Shown here: piece by piece, positions 8,261-16,812 of the stretch | How positions within the stretch are numbered: the first letter of the stretch is position 1 | How the letters are laid out: every line of letters starts with the position of its first letter | DNA from: Flaviramulus multivorans | Lineage (GTDB): Bacteria > Bacteroidota > Bacteroidia > Flavobacteriales > Flavobacteriaceae | Direction of reading: 5' to 3' | Assembly: GCF_021728415.1 (NCBI RefSeq) | Contig: NZ_JAKKDV010000005.1 | Location: forward strand, 1-64,000 | Length of the DNA stretch: 64,000 nt | Notes under the pieces: generated by a model | The model's input: only the letters and a program-made list of their open reading frames with translations | What the model was told of the DNA's origin: nothing | Database searches by the model: none | Position numbers and translations under genes: made by a program

Positions 8261-8989
8261 TTATTGTTGTCTTACACTACCTGACGAGCTATCACTCTTA
8301 TTAACCTTTTCAGGGTTTCCGTAATATCTAACATCGCCGCCACTTGTAGCTTTGGCAGTTAACTCTTTTGAGGTATTTACCGTAATATCAGCACCACTCG
8401 TAGCTGTAACTTCACTCGATTCTGCAATTAAATCAGCTGCTTTAATATCACTACCACTAGTAGCTGAAGCTATTAATTTAGTGGTTTTGCCCGATAATCG
8501 CATATCGCTTCCGCTAGTTGACTTGCAATTTAAAACAGATGTGTTTACATCTAATTTCATATCGCTACCGCTTGTAGAAGTTAATTGTAAATTTTCTACA
8601 CTTATAGTATTTGTAGAATAAACGTCGCTTCCACTGGTTGAAATGATACTTGAAATATCTTTAAAGCTTACCTTAACTTTTTTAGAAGAAGCTTTACCGA
8701 TGTTTTTTTTGGTGTGAATTTTTAAAACACCATTTTCTATTTCAGTAAGAATCAAATCATGTAGGTTTTCATCAGCTTCAACAGTTAAACTCTCACTATC
8801 ACTTTGCGTTAAGTAAACATCTAAACCTTCAGAAGCAGATATGGTACTAAAAGGCTCATTTAAGGTTCTGTTTTCTGTTATTACATCGCCGTTTCCTGTA
8901 ACTCCCGAGTTAAGGTTAATATCAAAATTGCATGAAAAAAGCGTTAAGCTTAATACTGCGGCTACAATGAATTTAATTAGTGTTGTCAT
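8261..8989 (-). CDS. Head GIN domain (DUF2807) lipoprotein with TSGSD repeats
   Basis: This 242-residue protein has a lipoprotein signal (LTLFSCN) and then a DUF2807 head GIN domain, a right-handed beta-helix fold. From about residue 115 the repeat T(S/A)TSGSD(M/I/V) recurs roughly every 20-24 residues, six or seven times, as expected for stacked coils. The likely place is the cell envelope. Such proteins often sit beside PspC genes, as here; their molecular role is unknown. Transcription appears separate from the upstream PspC gene, because a LytTR-like operator and -7-like box lie in the 104-bp gap. Confidence 0.85.
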   Translation of the reverse strand: MTTLIKFIVAAVLSLTLFSCNFDINLNSGVTGNGDVITENRTLNEPFSTISASEGLDVYLTQSDSESLTVEADENLHDLILTEIENGVLKIHTKKNIGKASSKKVKVSFKDISSIISTSGSDVYSTNTISVENLQLTSTSGSDMKLDVNTSVLNCKSTSGSDMRLSGKTTKLIASATSGSDIKAADLIAESSEVTATSGADITVNTSKELTAKATSGGDVRYYGNPEKVNKSDSSSGSVRQQ

Positions 8990-9023
8990 AATATTTTTGT
9001 TTTGATTGATTTTATTTGTAATT

Positions 9024-9095
9024 CAAATATCTTATAAATTGCGTTTGATGAATAACTTAAATATCTGAATTGTTGTTTTTTAATGATGAACTGTT
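9024..9095 (-). promoter_or_regulatory. LytTR-type operator and promoter of the GIN lipoprotein gene (site d)
   Basis: On the plus strand GAATTGT (9067-9073), 11 nt and GATGAACTGTT (9085-9095) form the bipartite operator; CAAATATC (9024-9031) is the reverse of a GATATTTG -7-like box. The gap from operator to box is exactly 35 nt (9032-9066), as in three other promoters in this window. The box is 34 nt from the start codon at 8989. The distal half-site touches the stop codon of the PspC gene. Confidence 0.6.
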
Positions 9096-10893
9096 AATTA
9101 TCTGATTTTATTTCAATGCCGTTAGAATCGATATTCACTTTTACATCTTCGGATTTTGCTTTTAGGCCTTTTCCGTCAATTTTTAAGCTACCATCTTCTG
9201 ACTTAACTTCAACACCTTCTTTATTGATTTTTAATCCAGGTGTATCAACGTTTACATTAAAGTCATCTTCAGGACAATCTAAACATTCGGCCTCATCAAA
9301 CAGAATTTTCATGTAATGATTAGTGTTTTCTCTCGAAATAATATTGCCTTCATAATTTCTGTAATAAAGAAATGGTTTTGTACTGCTATTAAAATAAACC
9401 ACACTGTTTTCAGGTAAATATAAAACCACGTCTACCTCTTGATCACTAAATTTATTTTCAGGGTTTGTTGTAAGATATGAATCCAATAATAACGTATTAT
9501 TCCTAAAATCGAAATTGTAATTTATATTTTTAGCACGTTCTCTAGCAATTTCATAACTCCTACCATCTGCGCTTTTTTCAATAGCGATAGTTGCGACAGA
9601 ATCTGTAGTAGATTTAACTCGGATATCTACATCTGATGAGTATATAGTTTTATTACCATCATCGTCATGCGCAAGTTTAAAACTATGATTGTTTCTGTAA
9701 AAGTTAGGGTTAAAATTGTCATTACCTACCATTCTAATGTTTAAGGTATCATTAGCCATAATAGGCAACTCTGTTTTTTCAATATAACTTTCATCAAAAG
9801 CATATTCACTAGCTTGTCTGATTCCTACTATAATTAATGATATAATTGATATTAACCATATACCTAATAAGGTAAACTTTGCAATATTGCCTATGGATTT
9901 TAGGTTGTTTATTAAAATTTTTAAGCCTAAATAGAATAGGAAAAAGAACGGAATTCCTACGACAAAAAACGCTAATAAAGATATTAACCAAATAGGTGTG
10001 TTGCCTGCATTAGCAATATCAACTAAGTCTAAACCTGGAACATGAATAATGTCCGCAACTCCTACTGAAAACAGACCAATAATCAACCCAATTAAAGCTG
10101 ATGCGCCAACGATGATAAGTATGATGCCAATAAATTTGGCAAATACTTTAAAGAAAAACATAATAATATCACCTATAGTATCAAAAAAAGTTCTTGAGGA
10201 TGATTTTATACTATTAGCTCCTTTTTTTACATCGATACTTTTAGCTGCACTTGATACTGATTCTGAAACATTTTTTGCTACATCGCTAACCGTTTCAGTA
10301 ACGTTTTCTAAGCTATCTTTTATTTTTTTTTCAATGTTACTAATGTTCACTGGCTCACCAGTCATCATTATTTTTTCGGCAGTGGTTTTGGCTTCGGGTA
10401 CTAATATCCAAAGCAAAATGTAAAGTAAAATACCTGTACCTGCTCCAAAAATTAAAAGAATCCAAGCTAAACGAATCCATATGGCGTCAATACCAAAATA
10501 ATGCGCTAAACCAGACGAAACACCACCTACATAAGAATTGTCGGTATCCCTAAAAAGTTTTCTGTTGGATGTAGATGAGGATGATTTTTTTGAATACGAT
10601 GCATTTGGCTCATCTTCAAATATTTCGTCATCAACTAAGTAGTCTTCGGGTTGTCCCATAATAGAGATAACTTCATCTACTTCCTTTATACGTATAACTT
10701 GTTTGTCGTTTTCTACACGCTCGCTAAAAAGTTCTGCAATACGAGCTTCTATATCTGCTATAATTTCAGATCGACCTTGAGAGTCAGTGAATGAACGTTT
10801 TATAGCCTCAAGATAGCGCTGCAATTTTAAGTATGCATCTTCATCTATATGAAAAAATATACCTGCTAAATTTATGTTGACTGTTTTATTCAT
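9094..10893 (-). CDS. PspC-domain membrane protein
   Basis: This 599-residue protein begins with a soluble region that contains IDEDAYLKLQRYLEAI and a MGQPEDY motif. A PspC domain follows at about residues 110-175 (GGVSSGLAHYFGIDAIWIRL, then a hydrophobic helix ending ILVPEAK). Three further membrane helices lie between about 240 and 360. The C-terminal half is a probable beta-rich extracytoplasmic region and ends in repeats such as EGVEVKSEDG and NGIEIKSDN. PspC proteins respond to envelope stress. The gene overlaps the upstream PadR gene by 4 bp (ATGA), so the two are translationally coupled. Confidence 0.88.
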   Translation of the reverse strand: MNKTVNINLAGIFFHIDEDAYLKLQRYLEAIKRSFTDSQGRSEIIADIEARIAELFSERVENDKQVIRIKEVDEVISIMGQPEDYLVDDEIFEDEPNASYSKKSSSSTSNRKLFRDTDNSYVGGVSSGLAHYFGIDAIWIRLAWILLIFGAGTGILLYILLWILVPEAKTTAEKIMMTGEPVNISNIEKKIKDSLENVTETVSDVAKNVSESVSSAAKSIDVKKGANSIKSSSRTFFDTIGDIIMFFFKVFAKFIGIILIIVGASALIGLIIGLFSVGVADIIHVPGLDLVDIANAGNTPIWLISLLAFFVVGIPFFFLFYLGLKILINNLKSIGNIAKFTLLGIWLISIISLIIVGIRQASEYAFDESYIEKTELPIMANDTLNIRMVGNDNFNPNFYRNNHSFKLAHDDDGNKTIYSSDVDIRVKSTTDSVATIAIEKSADGRSYEIARERAKNINYNFDFRNNTLLLDSYLTTNPENKFSDQEVDVVLYLPENSVVYFNSSTKPFLYYRNYEGNIISRENTNHYMKILFDEAECLDCPEDDFNVNVDTPGLKINKEGVEVKSEDGSLKIDGKGLKAKSEDVKVNIDSNGIEIKSDN

Positions 10894-11231
10894 TTTTTTG
10901 TTGTTTTTTGGCTTGTTACTATTGTTACTGCATTGTGTAATTCACTCCAAGTTGTATTCAATTCTTTTAAAAACAGCTTACCTGTTTCTGTTAAACCATA
11001 ATATTTTCTTGGAGGTCCCGAGGTCGATTCTTCCCATCGGTAATTTAAAAGACCTGCATTTTTAAGTCGTGTAAGTAGCGGATAAATGGTTCCTTCTACT
11101 ACTAGCAACTTAGCGTCTTTAAGTGTGTCTAAAATTTCTGCTACATACGCATCTTCATCTTTTAAGACCGAGAGTATGCAGAATTCTAAAACGCCTTTAC
11201 GCATTTGTGCTTTTGTGTTTTCTATCTTCAT
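10890..11231 (-). CDS. PadR-family transcriptional regulator
   Basis: This 113-residue protein is a short PadR protein: a winged helix with MRKGVLEFCILSVL, VVEGTIYPLLTRLKNAGL (recognition and wing) and the conserved GPPRKYYGLTETG, then a dimerisation helix. It is the first gene of a two-gene unit with the PspC protein, a pairing common in Bacteroidota. It probably autorepresses the pair and is released by an unknown signal. Regulators of this length lack a separate ligand domain. No operator stands out in the upstream 130 bp. Confidence 0.88.
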   Translation of the reverse strand: MKIENTKAQMRKGVLEFCILSVLKDEDAYVAEILDTLKDAKLLVVEGTIYPLLTRLKNAGLLNYRWEESTSGPPRKYYGLTETGKLFLKELNTTWSELHNAVTIVTSQKTTKK

Positions 11232-11315
11232 AGTGTCATTCGTTTAATGTGGTGAAACTGTTCATTTTTTGATTGATTTGATTGATGATTATTGATGAAA
11301 TTCTTATTGTCTTGT

Positions 11316-11360
11316 CATTTCGAGTGATTCTGATTTTTATCAGAATTGTATCAAGAAATG
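11316..11360. repeat. Two-tier intergenic hairpin upstream of the PadR gene
   Basis: An inner perfect 8-bp stem ATTCTGAT-TTTT-ATCAGAAT (11327-11346) is nested inside an outer stem CATTTC/GAAATG (11316-11321 and 11355-11360). It abuts repeat copy B. It is not followed by a T-run that would make it an obvious terminator for either neighbour. Confidence 0.5.
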
Positions 11361-11361
11361 G

Positions 11362-11490
11362 GCGTTACACTATCGGGTCGGGCTTTTATTCATGCTTTAT
11401 TATTTTATATTTTTGAATTCATGAACATAAATGTTACGCTATATCTTTTTCTTGTTCCTTAAAAAAGGATGTCGCTTCAATCCCTAACGC
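11362..11490 (+). repeat. Dispersed repeat copy B with GCGTTA/TAACGC ends and an AT-rich insert
   Basis: The element begins GCGTTACAC, carries GGGTCGGGCTTT and ends GTCGCTTCAATCCCTAACGC (right end at 11490). About 75 bp of AT-rich sequence sits in its middle, which the shorter copies lack. It lies between the PadR promoter region and the end of the DUF4870 gene, and has no coding capacity. See copies C, D and E. Confidence 0.6.
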
Positions 11491-11508
11491 ATATTTTAAA
11501 CATTACTA

Positions 11509-11955
11509 TTATTTTAAAAAATTAATGGTTAATGGGTATTTATAAACTTCACCATCCCTCGCTTTTAAACTGGCTATTACAATTAAAACCAATTCAATAA
11601 TAAAGGCTAAAATGGCAAAAGCACCAAGTATACCACCTATATATAGTAATGGTGATGGCTTGCCAATATTTATGCTAAAATTTTCAAAACCATGAAAATC
11701 TATAAAGTCAATACCGTTAAAAATTTTAAAAATGAAAACCGGAATAGTTAAGGTTCCAATAATAATGGCGTAGAGCAAAATACTCATTTGAAAATTTATT
11801 ACCTGCTTTCCATTAGCATCTATAAACTCCGATTTGTCTTTATTTGCAACCCATAATATAATAGGACCTATAAAGTTTCCAAACGGAATAAAAAACCTAC
11901 TAAATGTAGAAAGGTGAATAAAAGTGGCAATGTTTTTTTGATGATTGTCTAACAT
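11509..11955 (-). CDS. DUF4870 small membrane protein
   Basis: The chosen start at 11955 gives 148 residues beginning MLDNHQKNIATFIHLSTF; a start 45 bp upstream is possible but adds no family sequence. DUF4870 (Tic20-like) features are present: an N-terminal helix over FGNFIGPIILWV, the conserved FIDANGKQVINFQ segment, and two or three more membrane helices at about 55-75 and 105-130. It ends YKYPLTINFLK, a usual family terminus. The function is unknown. It stands alone, with the divergent DUF4442 gene upstream. Confidence 0.85.
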   Translation of the reverse strand: MLDNHQKNIATFIHLSTFSRFFIPFGNFIGPIILWVANKDKSEFIDANGKQVINFQMSILLYAIIIGTLTIPVFIFKIFNGIDFIDFHGFENFSINIGKPSPLLYIGGILGAFAILAFIIELVLIVIASLKARDGEVYKYPLTINFLK

Positions 11956-12114
11956 GATTTTTTTCGATTGATTTAAAACATATAATAGTTTCTTATACAA
12001 ATATATGTCTAAAAACAGGTACTTTGTTACACATAGTACTAAAAATTAACATATATTTAACATTTTAAGATGAAAGATTATTTCATAACTTAGTCAAAAA
12101 ATTAACCAGTAACA

Positions 12115-12570
12115 ATGAAAATAACTCCCAGAAAACTTAACACTTTTACTATTTTTAAATTACCATCAGCTTATTTCTGTGGTGTAAGAACTAAACATAT
12201 TGATGATAGCAAATGTATTGTTACAGTAAAGCATAAATGGATAAACCAAAATCCATTTAAATCTATGTTTTGGGCAGTTCAAGGTATGGCTGCGGAGTTT
12301 TCAACAGGCGCTTTAATGATGAGCAAAATTAAAGAATCAGGAAAACGTATATCAATGTTGGTAACTACTAACAACGCAACATTTACAAAAAAGGCAACAG
12401 GCAGAATTACTTTTACGTGTAATGACGGACACTTAATTGACGAAGCCATAAAAAAAACCATAGAAACTGGTGAAGGACAAACTTTGTGGATGCAATCTGT
12501 AGGAGTAAACGAAGAAGGTGTTGTGGTTTCTACCTTTAATTTTGAATGGAGTATAAAGAAGAAAAGTTAG
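12115..12570 (+). CDS. DUF4442 hot-dog-fold protein (PaaI-thioesterase-like)
   Basis: This 151-residue protein matches DUF4442, a hot-dog-fold family related to acyl-CoA thioesterases. The central helix region is NPFKSMFWAVQGMAAEFSTG, and the strands MLVTTNNATFTKKATGRITF and VVVSTFNFEWSI follow. No catalytic residue can be named with confidence. It is cytoplasmic and precedes the AIM24-like gene by 66 bp on the same strand, so the two may be co-transcribed. The substrate is unknown. Confidence 0.75.
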   Translation: MKITPRKLNTFTIFKLPSAYFCGVRTKHIDDSKCIVTVKHKWINQNPFKSMFWAVQGMAAEFSTGALMMSKIKESGKRISMLVTTNNATFTKKATGRITFTCNDGHLIDEAIKKTIETGEGQTLWMQSVGVNEEGVVVSTFNFEWSIKKKS

Positions 12571-12636
12571 CTTTATTTTTTGTAACAAAATTTAAAATAA
12601 TTCAACATATAAAAGAATCAACAAAAAACATATAAA

Positions 12637-13437
12637 ATGACAGCACACGAAATAGATTATAGAATCTACGGCGAAGAAATGCAATACGTAGAAATAGAAT
12701 TAGACCCTAACGAAGGCGTTGTAGCCGAAGCAGGAAGTTTTATGATGATGGACGATGGTATTAAAATGGAAACTATTTTTGGAGATGGTTCTCAAAAGGA
12801 TTCCGGGTTTCTTGGTAAAATATTGGGGGCTGGAAAAAGAATCTTAACAGGGGAAAGTTTGTTTATGACAGCCTTTTATAACACCGTAGTTGGTAAACGC
12901 AACGTGTCATTTGCCTCACCGTATCCTGGAAAAATTATACCCATTGATTTAACGGAATTTGGTGGTAAATTCATTTGTCAAAAAGACGCCTTTTTATGTG
13001 CCGCAAAAGGAGTAAGCGTTGGCATCGAATTTTCAAAAAAACTGGGACGTGGACTTTTTGGTGGCGAAGGGTTTATTATGCAAAAATTAGAAGGTGATGG
13101 TATGGCCTTTGTTCATGCTGGTGGTACCATGGCAAGAAAGGAATTAGCAGTTGGCGAAACGCTTCGAGTTGATACTGGATGTATCGTCGGGTTTGATCAA
13201 ACAGTGGATTACGATATTGAATTTGTCGGTGGTATTAAGAACACGGTGTTTGGTGGCGAAGGCTTATTTTTCGCAAAACTACAAGGCCCAGGGACTGTTT
13301 ATGTGCAATCTTTACCATTTAGTAGGCTTGCTGGTCGTGTATTAGCATCGGCTCCTAGAGGTGGAGGAAAAGATAAAGGAGAAGGTAGTATATTAGGTGG
13401 TTTAGGAGACTTATTAGATGGAGATAATCGATTTTAA
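12637..13437 (+). CDS. TIGR00266/AIM24-family protein
   Basis: This 266-residue protein is glycine-rich and made of short repeated beta strands, for example [23 protein letters not shown] and [19 protein letters not shown]. It belongs to the TIGR00266 family, related to mitochondrial AIM24 and to TRAP-like trimeric beta barrels. The ending [20 protein letters not shown] is a typical low-complexity tail. It has no signal peptide. The function is not established in bacteria. An unassigned 65-residue gene follows. Confidence 0.85.
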   Translation: MTAHEIDYRIYGEEMQYVEIELDPNEGVVAEAGSFMMMDDGIKMETIFGDGSQKDSGFLGKILGAGKRILTGESLFMTAFYNTVVGKRNVSFASPYPGKIIPIDLTEFGGKFICQKDAFLCAAKGVSVGIEFSKKLGRGLFGGEGFIMQKLEGDGMAFVHAGGTMARKELAVGETLRVDTGCIVGFDQTVDYDIEFVGGIKNTVFGGEGLFFAKLQGPGTVYVQSLPFSRLAGRVLASAPRGGGKDKGEGSILGGLGDLLDGDNRF

Positions 13438-13559
13438 ATGTTAAATATCCCATAATTTAAAGGTGGCAAACAATTTTTTATTAAATTTAACAGTTAAATA
13501 AAAAAAGGAGCCTATACCAAATTCTACTTTTACATTACAAACCTAAACCTTAAAATAAC

Positions 13560-13757
13560 ATGGCTAGAGCAATGCTTGAGTATACCAAAACTGTACTTAA
13601 TAAAGTTAGTTTTGACGCTACGTTGTTTTGCAAAGAAGTACAAAAGGCCTTAACCCGTTTATTGCCTTATGAGATTGAAGAGCTTAAAATATTTATTCGT
13701 TCTCTTGTACAGCAAAACCCAGAATTAAATCAATGTTTAATTTATTTAAAACCATAA
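13560..13757 (+). CDS. Small conserved helical protein, function unknown
   Basis: This 65-residue protein starts at ATG 13560. I do not recognise a named family, but it looks like a real gene: it has a regular mixed composition, predicted amphipathic helices (VSFDATLFCKEVQKALTRLL, YEIEELKIFIRSLV) and a strong palindromic terminator that begins 1 bp after its stop. Such short proteins of about 65 residues are common in Flavobacteriaceae. No membrane helix or metal motif is visible. Confidence 0.65.
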   Translation: MARAMLEYTKTVLNKVSFDATLFCKEVQKALTRLLPYEIEELKIFIRSLVQQNPELNQCLIYLKP

Positions 13758-13785
13758 AAAAAAGCGACCAATTGGTCGCTTTTTT
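13758..13785. terminator. Bidirectional terminator between the small ORF and oxyR
   Basis: AAAAAAGCGACCAA and its exact reverse complement form a 28-bp perfect palindrome with T-runs on both strands. It ends the plus-strand genes (13757) and overlaps the stop codon of the minus-strand oxyR (13784). Confidence 0.9.
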
Positions 13786-14725
13786 ATTTTGTTGGTAATG
13801 GACTAATAATTTTTACATCCTGAAACGCAATAGCACCTCTAATAATACCAGATATTACATCTTGTAATGATTCTATAATTTGCATTTTTAACTCGCTTTT
13901 ATGGTATATAATACTTACCTCTCTGGCGGGAGCAGGATCGTTGAAATAATGCAAGTTCTCTTTTTCTTCATCATTAATATCTAAAGTATGTAAATAGGGA
14001 AGAAGTGTCATACCTAATCCTTCGTTTGATAACTTTACTAAGGTTTCAATGCTACCACTCTCTAGTTGAAACTTGTCATCTAAATGGTTTTTAAAAACCT
14101 TACAAATATTTAGTACACCATCACGAAAACAGTGCCCGTCTTCAAGCAATAGCATATCATCAACATCTAAATCATCTACATTTATTTTTTTGTTTGTATA
14201 AAGTCTATGCCCTTTAGGTATGTAACTAACAAATGGTTCAAAATATAGAACCCGTTCTTTAATTGATTCATCTTCCAAAGGCGTTGCTGCAATGGCAGCA
14301 TCTAAATGACCTTCTTTTATCCTTGCTATAATTTCTTCGGTAGTTAACTCCTCTATTTTTAGTTTTACCTTCGGGTGTTTTTTAATAAAAGTTTTTAAAA
14401 ACATAGGCAATAGAGTAGGCATTACTGTGGGTATAATACCTAATTTAAATTCACCACCAATAAACCCCTTTTGCTGGTCTACAATATCTTGAATTCTATA
14501 CGATTCATTAACTATATTTCTTGCTTGGTTTACAATTTTTTTTCCAACATCTGTAAGCTCAATGGGTTTTTTACTTCTATCAAAAATTTGCACATCCAAC
14601 TCGTCTTCTAGTTTCTGAATTTGCATACTTAATGTAGGTTGCGTAACAAAACATTTTTCAGCGGCTTTAGTAAAGTTTTGATTTTCAGCAACTGCTAAAA
14701 CATAGTATAGTTGAGTAATAGTCAT
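13784..14725 (-). CDS. oxyR: LysR-family hydrogen-peroxide sensor OxyR
   Basis: This LysR protein of 313 residues has an N-terminal winged helix (MTITQLYYVLAV, FVTQPTLSMQIQKLEDEL). Its peroxidatic pair is Cys199 and Cys208 in EDGHCFRDGVLNIC, the same numbers as in E. coli OxyR. H2O2 oxidises them to a disulfide, and the protein then activates catalase and peroxiredoxin genes. I chose the ATG at 14725; a TTG three codons upstream adds nothing. No catalase gene is in the window, so its targets lie elsewhere. Confidence 0.93.
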   Translation of the reverse strand: MTITQLYYVLAVAENQNFTKAAEKCFVTQPTLSMQIQKLEDELDVQIFDRSKKPIELTDVGKKIVNQARNIVNESYRIQDIVDQQKGFIGGEFKLGIIPTVMPTLLPMFLKTFIKKHPKVKLKIEELTTEEIIARIKEGHLDAAIAATPLEDESIKERVLYFEPFVSYIPKGHRLYTNKKINVDDLDVDDMLLLEDGHCFRDGVLNICKVFKNHLDDKFQLESGSIETLVKLSNEGLGMTLLPYLHTLDINDEEKENLHYFNDPAPAREVSIIYHKSELKMQIIESLQDVISGIIRGAIAFQDVKIISPLPTK

Positions 14726-14828
14726 ATGTATCAATTTAGGTTATAAAATTACAAAAACTATCAATAATACTTATGGAAACAGATGTTAATAATAAATTAA
14801 ACTTACTCACTTTGTTGGTAATCGAGCA

Positions 14829-14866
14829 TAAAAAAAGCGACTCTCAAAGTCGCTTTTTTTTTTTTT
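14829..14866 (-). terminator. Terminator of the DUF2141 gene
   Basis: The hairpin AAGCGACT-CTCAA-AGTCGCTT with long A and T flanks lies just after the stop at 14883, read on the minus strand. The T-tail on that strand is seven bases; the plus strand carries a still longer T-run. Confidence 0.8.
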
Positions 14867-14882
14867 AATGCTGTTTAAAGGC

Positions 14883-15305
14883 TTAGAAAACAATTTTCAT
14901 TTCCAAATCTTCATTTTTTAAATCAAATTTCGCTTGAGCATATTGCGGTGGACCATAGCTTATTGGATTGTTCGACATGCCATATGACTCTTTAGGCATA
15001 CCGTTTTCTTCAAAATCCATACGTCTATTTTCATTAACGTCATGTAATGCCATAATCGCATAAGTTCTAGGTTCTACATTATCAAAAGTGATAGAAATTT
15101 TGCCATCAACAATTTTGCTTTCTAAGTTTTGAATTCCCGGACCTTTCATAAAGGTTTCTTCAGTGTGTAACGATAGCAATACGTTGCCATTGTTGTTAGT
15201 AATGTTTTCGATAGTGACAGTGATGGATTGTCCCGTTTTTTCTTCTTGCGAAAAACTAAAAGTTACTGATAATAATAGTGTGATGATTAATGATAGTGCT
15301 TTCAT
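14883..15305 (-). CDS. DUF2141 secreted protein
   Basis: This 140-residue protein has a signal peptide (MKALSLIITLLLSVTFSFSQ) and then a DUF2141 domain with TVTIENITNNNGNVLLSL, YAIMALHDVNENRRMDF and the family motif GMPKESYGMSNNP. It is periplasmic or on the cell surface and probably beta-sandwich shaped. The function is unknown. It is monocistronic: a terminator follows it and the promoter region carries LytTR-like site b. Confidence 0.87.
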   Translation of the reverse strand: MKALSLIITLLLSVTFSFSQEEKTGQSITVTIENITNNNGNVLLSLHTEETFMKGPGIQNLESKIVDGKISITFDNVEPRTYAIMALHDVNENRRMDFEENGMPKESYGMSNNPISYGPPQYAQAKFDLKNEDLEMKIVF

Positions 15306-15333
15306 GATATATGGTTTATTTTGTTTAACAATT

Positions 15334-15405
15334 CAAATATCTAACACTAAACTTAAGTTCAATAATTGTTATTACTGAACTGTAGATTTAGTATGATGAA
15401 ATGTT
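15334..15405 (-). promoter_or_regulatory. LytTR-type operator and promoter of the DUF2141 gene (site b)
   Basis: Plus-strand GAACTGT (15377-15383), 11 nt and GATGAAATGTT (15395-15405) form the bipartite operator. CAAATATC (15334-15341) is the reverse of a GATATTTG box. The gap between them is exactly 35 nt. The box lies 28 nt from the start codon at 15305. Confidence 0.6.
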
Positions 15406-15436
15406 GTTTAAAGATGAAAGTAAATGCAAATAACTA

Positions 15437-16768
15437 CTAAAGAAGCCCTCGAGCCTTAATTTCCAGATATTTATTAATGGTATCAATAGTTAAATTCTCT
15501 GGTGTTGTTAAGATAGAATAGATGCCATATTTTTTTAGCTCATTCACAATAAGGCGTTTTTCAAAAGCGAATTTTTCTGCAATTACCTTATCGTAAACTT
15601 GTTGTAAGGTTTCTGCTTTATTTTTAATTAAATCATTCAGCTCGGTATTTTTAAAGAAAATAACGACCAATAAATGGCTTTTTGCAATAGCTTTTAAATA
15701 GGGTAGTTGTCGTTCTAAACCATCTAAAGTCTCAAAATTAGTGTACATTAAAATAAGGCTACGGTGTGTAATATGCCTTTTAATATTGCTATATAATCTA
15801 CTGAAATCGCTTTCAAAAAAATCGGTTTTAACATTGTAAAGCGATTCCAAAATAAGTTGCATTTGCGAGCTCCGTCTTTCTGCAACCACAACATTTTCAA
15901 TACGTTTAGAAAATGAAAACATACCAGCTTTATCATGCTTTTTTAAAACCACATTACTGATAACTAAGGCGGAATTTATGGCATAATCTAAAAGACTTAA
16001 TCCATTAAAAGGCATTTTCATGATGCGTCCTTTATCAATTATAGAATAGACAGGTTGCGATTTTTCGTCCTGAAACTGATTTACCATTAGTTGGTTTTTT
16101 TTGGCTGTGGCCTTCCAATTTATCGTGCGTAAATCATCACCTAAAACATAATCTTTAATTTGTTCAAACTCCATAGAATGTCCCAAACGGCGCACCTTTT
16201 TAAGTCCGTATTCCAAAGAATTTTGATTAATATTTAATAGTTCAAACTTTTTCAATTGCTTAAAACTAGGGTAGGTTGGTACCATAGCACCATTTTCAAA
16301 AGTGAAACGTTTTGCTACTATATTTAGAACAGACGAGGCATACACATTTAAATTGCCAAAGTAATATTCGCCACGTTCAGTTGGTTTTAGGCTGTAGCTT
16401 ATTGACTTTGATTTTCTAGAAGAAATGGTGTCTTTTAACTTGAAATCTCGAACCTGAAATTGCTCAGGTATTTCATCAATGATTTCTAAATGAATAGTAA
16501 TTGGGTAATTGTTATTGAGATGTAATTTTACCAAATTATTATCACCATTAGAAAATTTATCTGGTAATATTCTGCTGGCTTCAATTTTGTTCTTACCAAC
16601 AAATATTATAAGGAAATCTAAAACAAAAAGAAGTCCTAAAACTAAAATTGAAAGTTGTGCAATATTAAATAACACTGGGATGAAATAACTTAAAGCAAAC
16701 AATACCACAATGCCAATACCAGCATAAAAAAAACGGGGTTGTATGTAAAAGGGTTTAAAAAATTTCAT
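15437..16768 (-). CDS. DUF58 von Willebrand-like membrane protein of the MoxR cluster
   Basis: This 443-residue protein has two N-terminal membrane helices (about residues 10-60) and then a DUF58 domain. The family hallmark is clear: LGHSMEFEQIKDYVLGDDLR followed by TINWKATAKKNQLMVNQF. DUF58 proteins have a degenerate von Willebrand A fold and are usual partners of MoxR ATPases. It is the last gene of the minus-strand cluster, with a 44-bp gap after DUF805. The precise client is unknown. Confidence 0.88.
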   Translation of the reverse strand: MKFFKPFYIQPRFFYAGIGIVVLFALSYFIPVLFNIAQLSILVLGLLFVLDFLIIFVGKNKIEASRILPDKFSNGDNNLVKLHLNNNYPITIHLEIIDEIPEQFQVRDFKLKDTISSRKSKSISYSLKPTERGEYYFGNLNVYASSVLNIVAKRFTFENGAMVPTYPSFKQLKKFELLNINQNSLEYGLKKVRRLGHSMEFEQIKDYVLGDDLRTINWKATAKKNQLMVNQFQDEKSQPVYSIIDKGRIMKMPFNGLSLLDYAINSALVISNVVLKKHDKAGMFSFSKRIENVVVAERRSSQMQLILESLYNVKTDFFESDFSRLYSNIKRHITHRSLILMYTNFETLDGLERQLPYLKAIAKSHLLVVIFFKNTELNDLIKNKAETLQQVYDKVIAEKFAFEKRLIVNELKKYGIYSILTTPENLTIDTINKYLEIKARGLL

Positions 16769-16812
16769 TCTAGTTGTTATTGCTTTTTCTTGTTTAAAAC
16801 GGAATAGTTTTA

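Noticed and set aside
8352-8621. Plus-strand open frame of 89 codons across the GIN gene
   Set aside because: It is the antisense shadow of the TSGSD-encoding repeats, which suppress stops on the other strand. It has no family character.
10049-10423. Plus-strand open frame of 124 codons inside the PspC gene
   Set aside because: It is complementary to membrane-helix coding of PspC; a chance frame.
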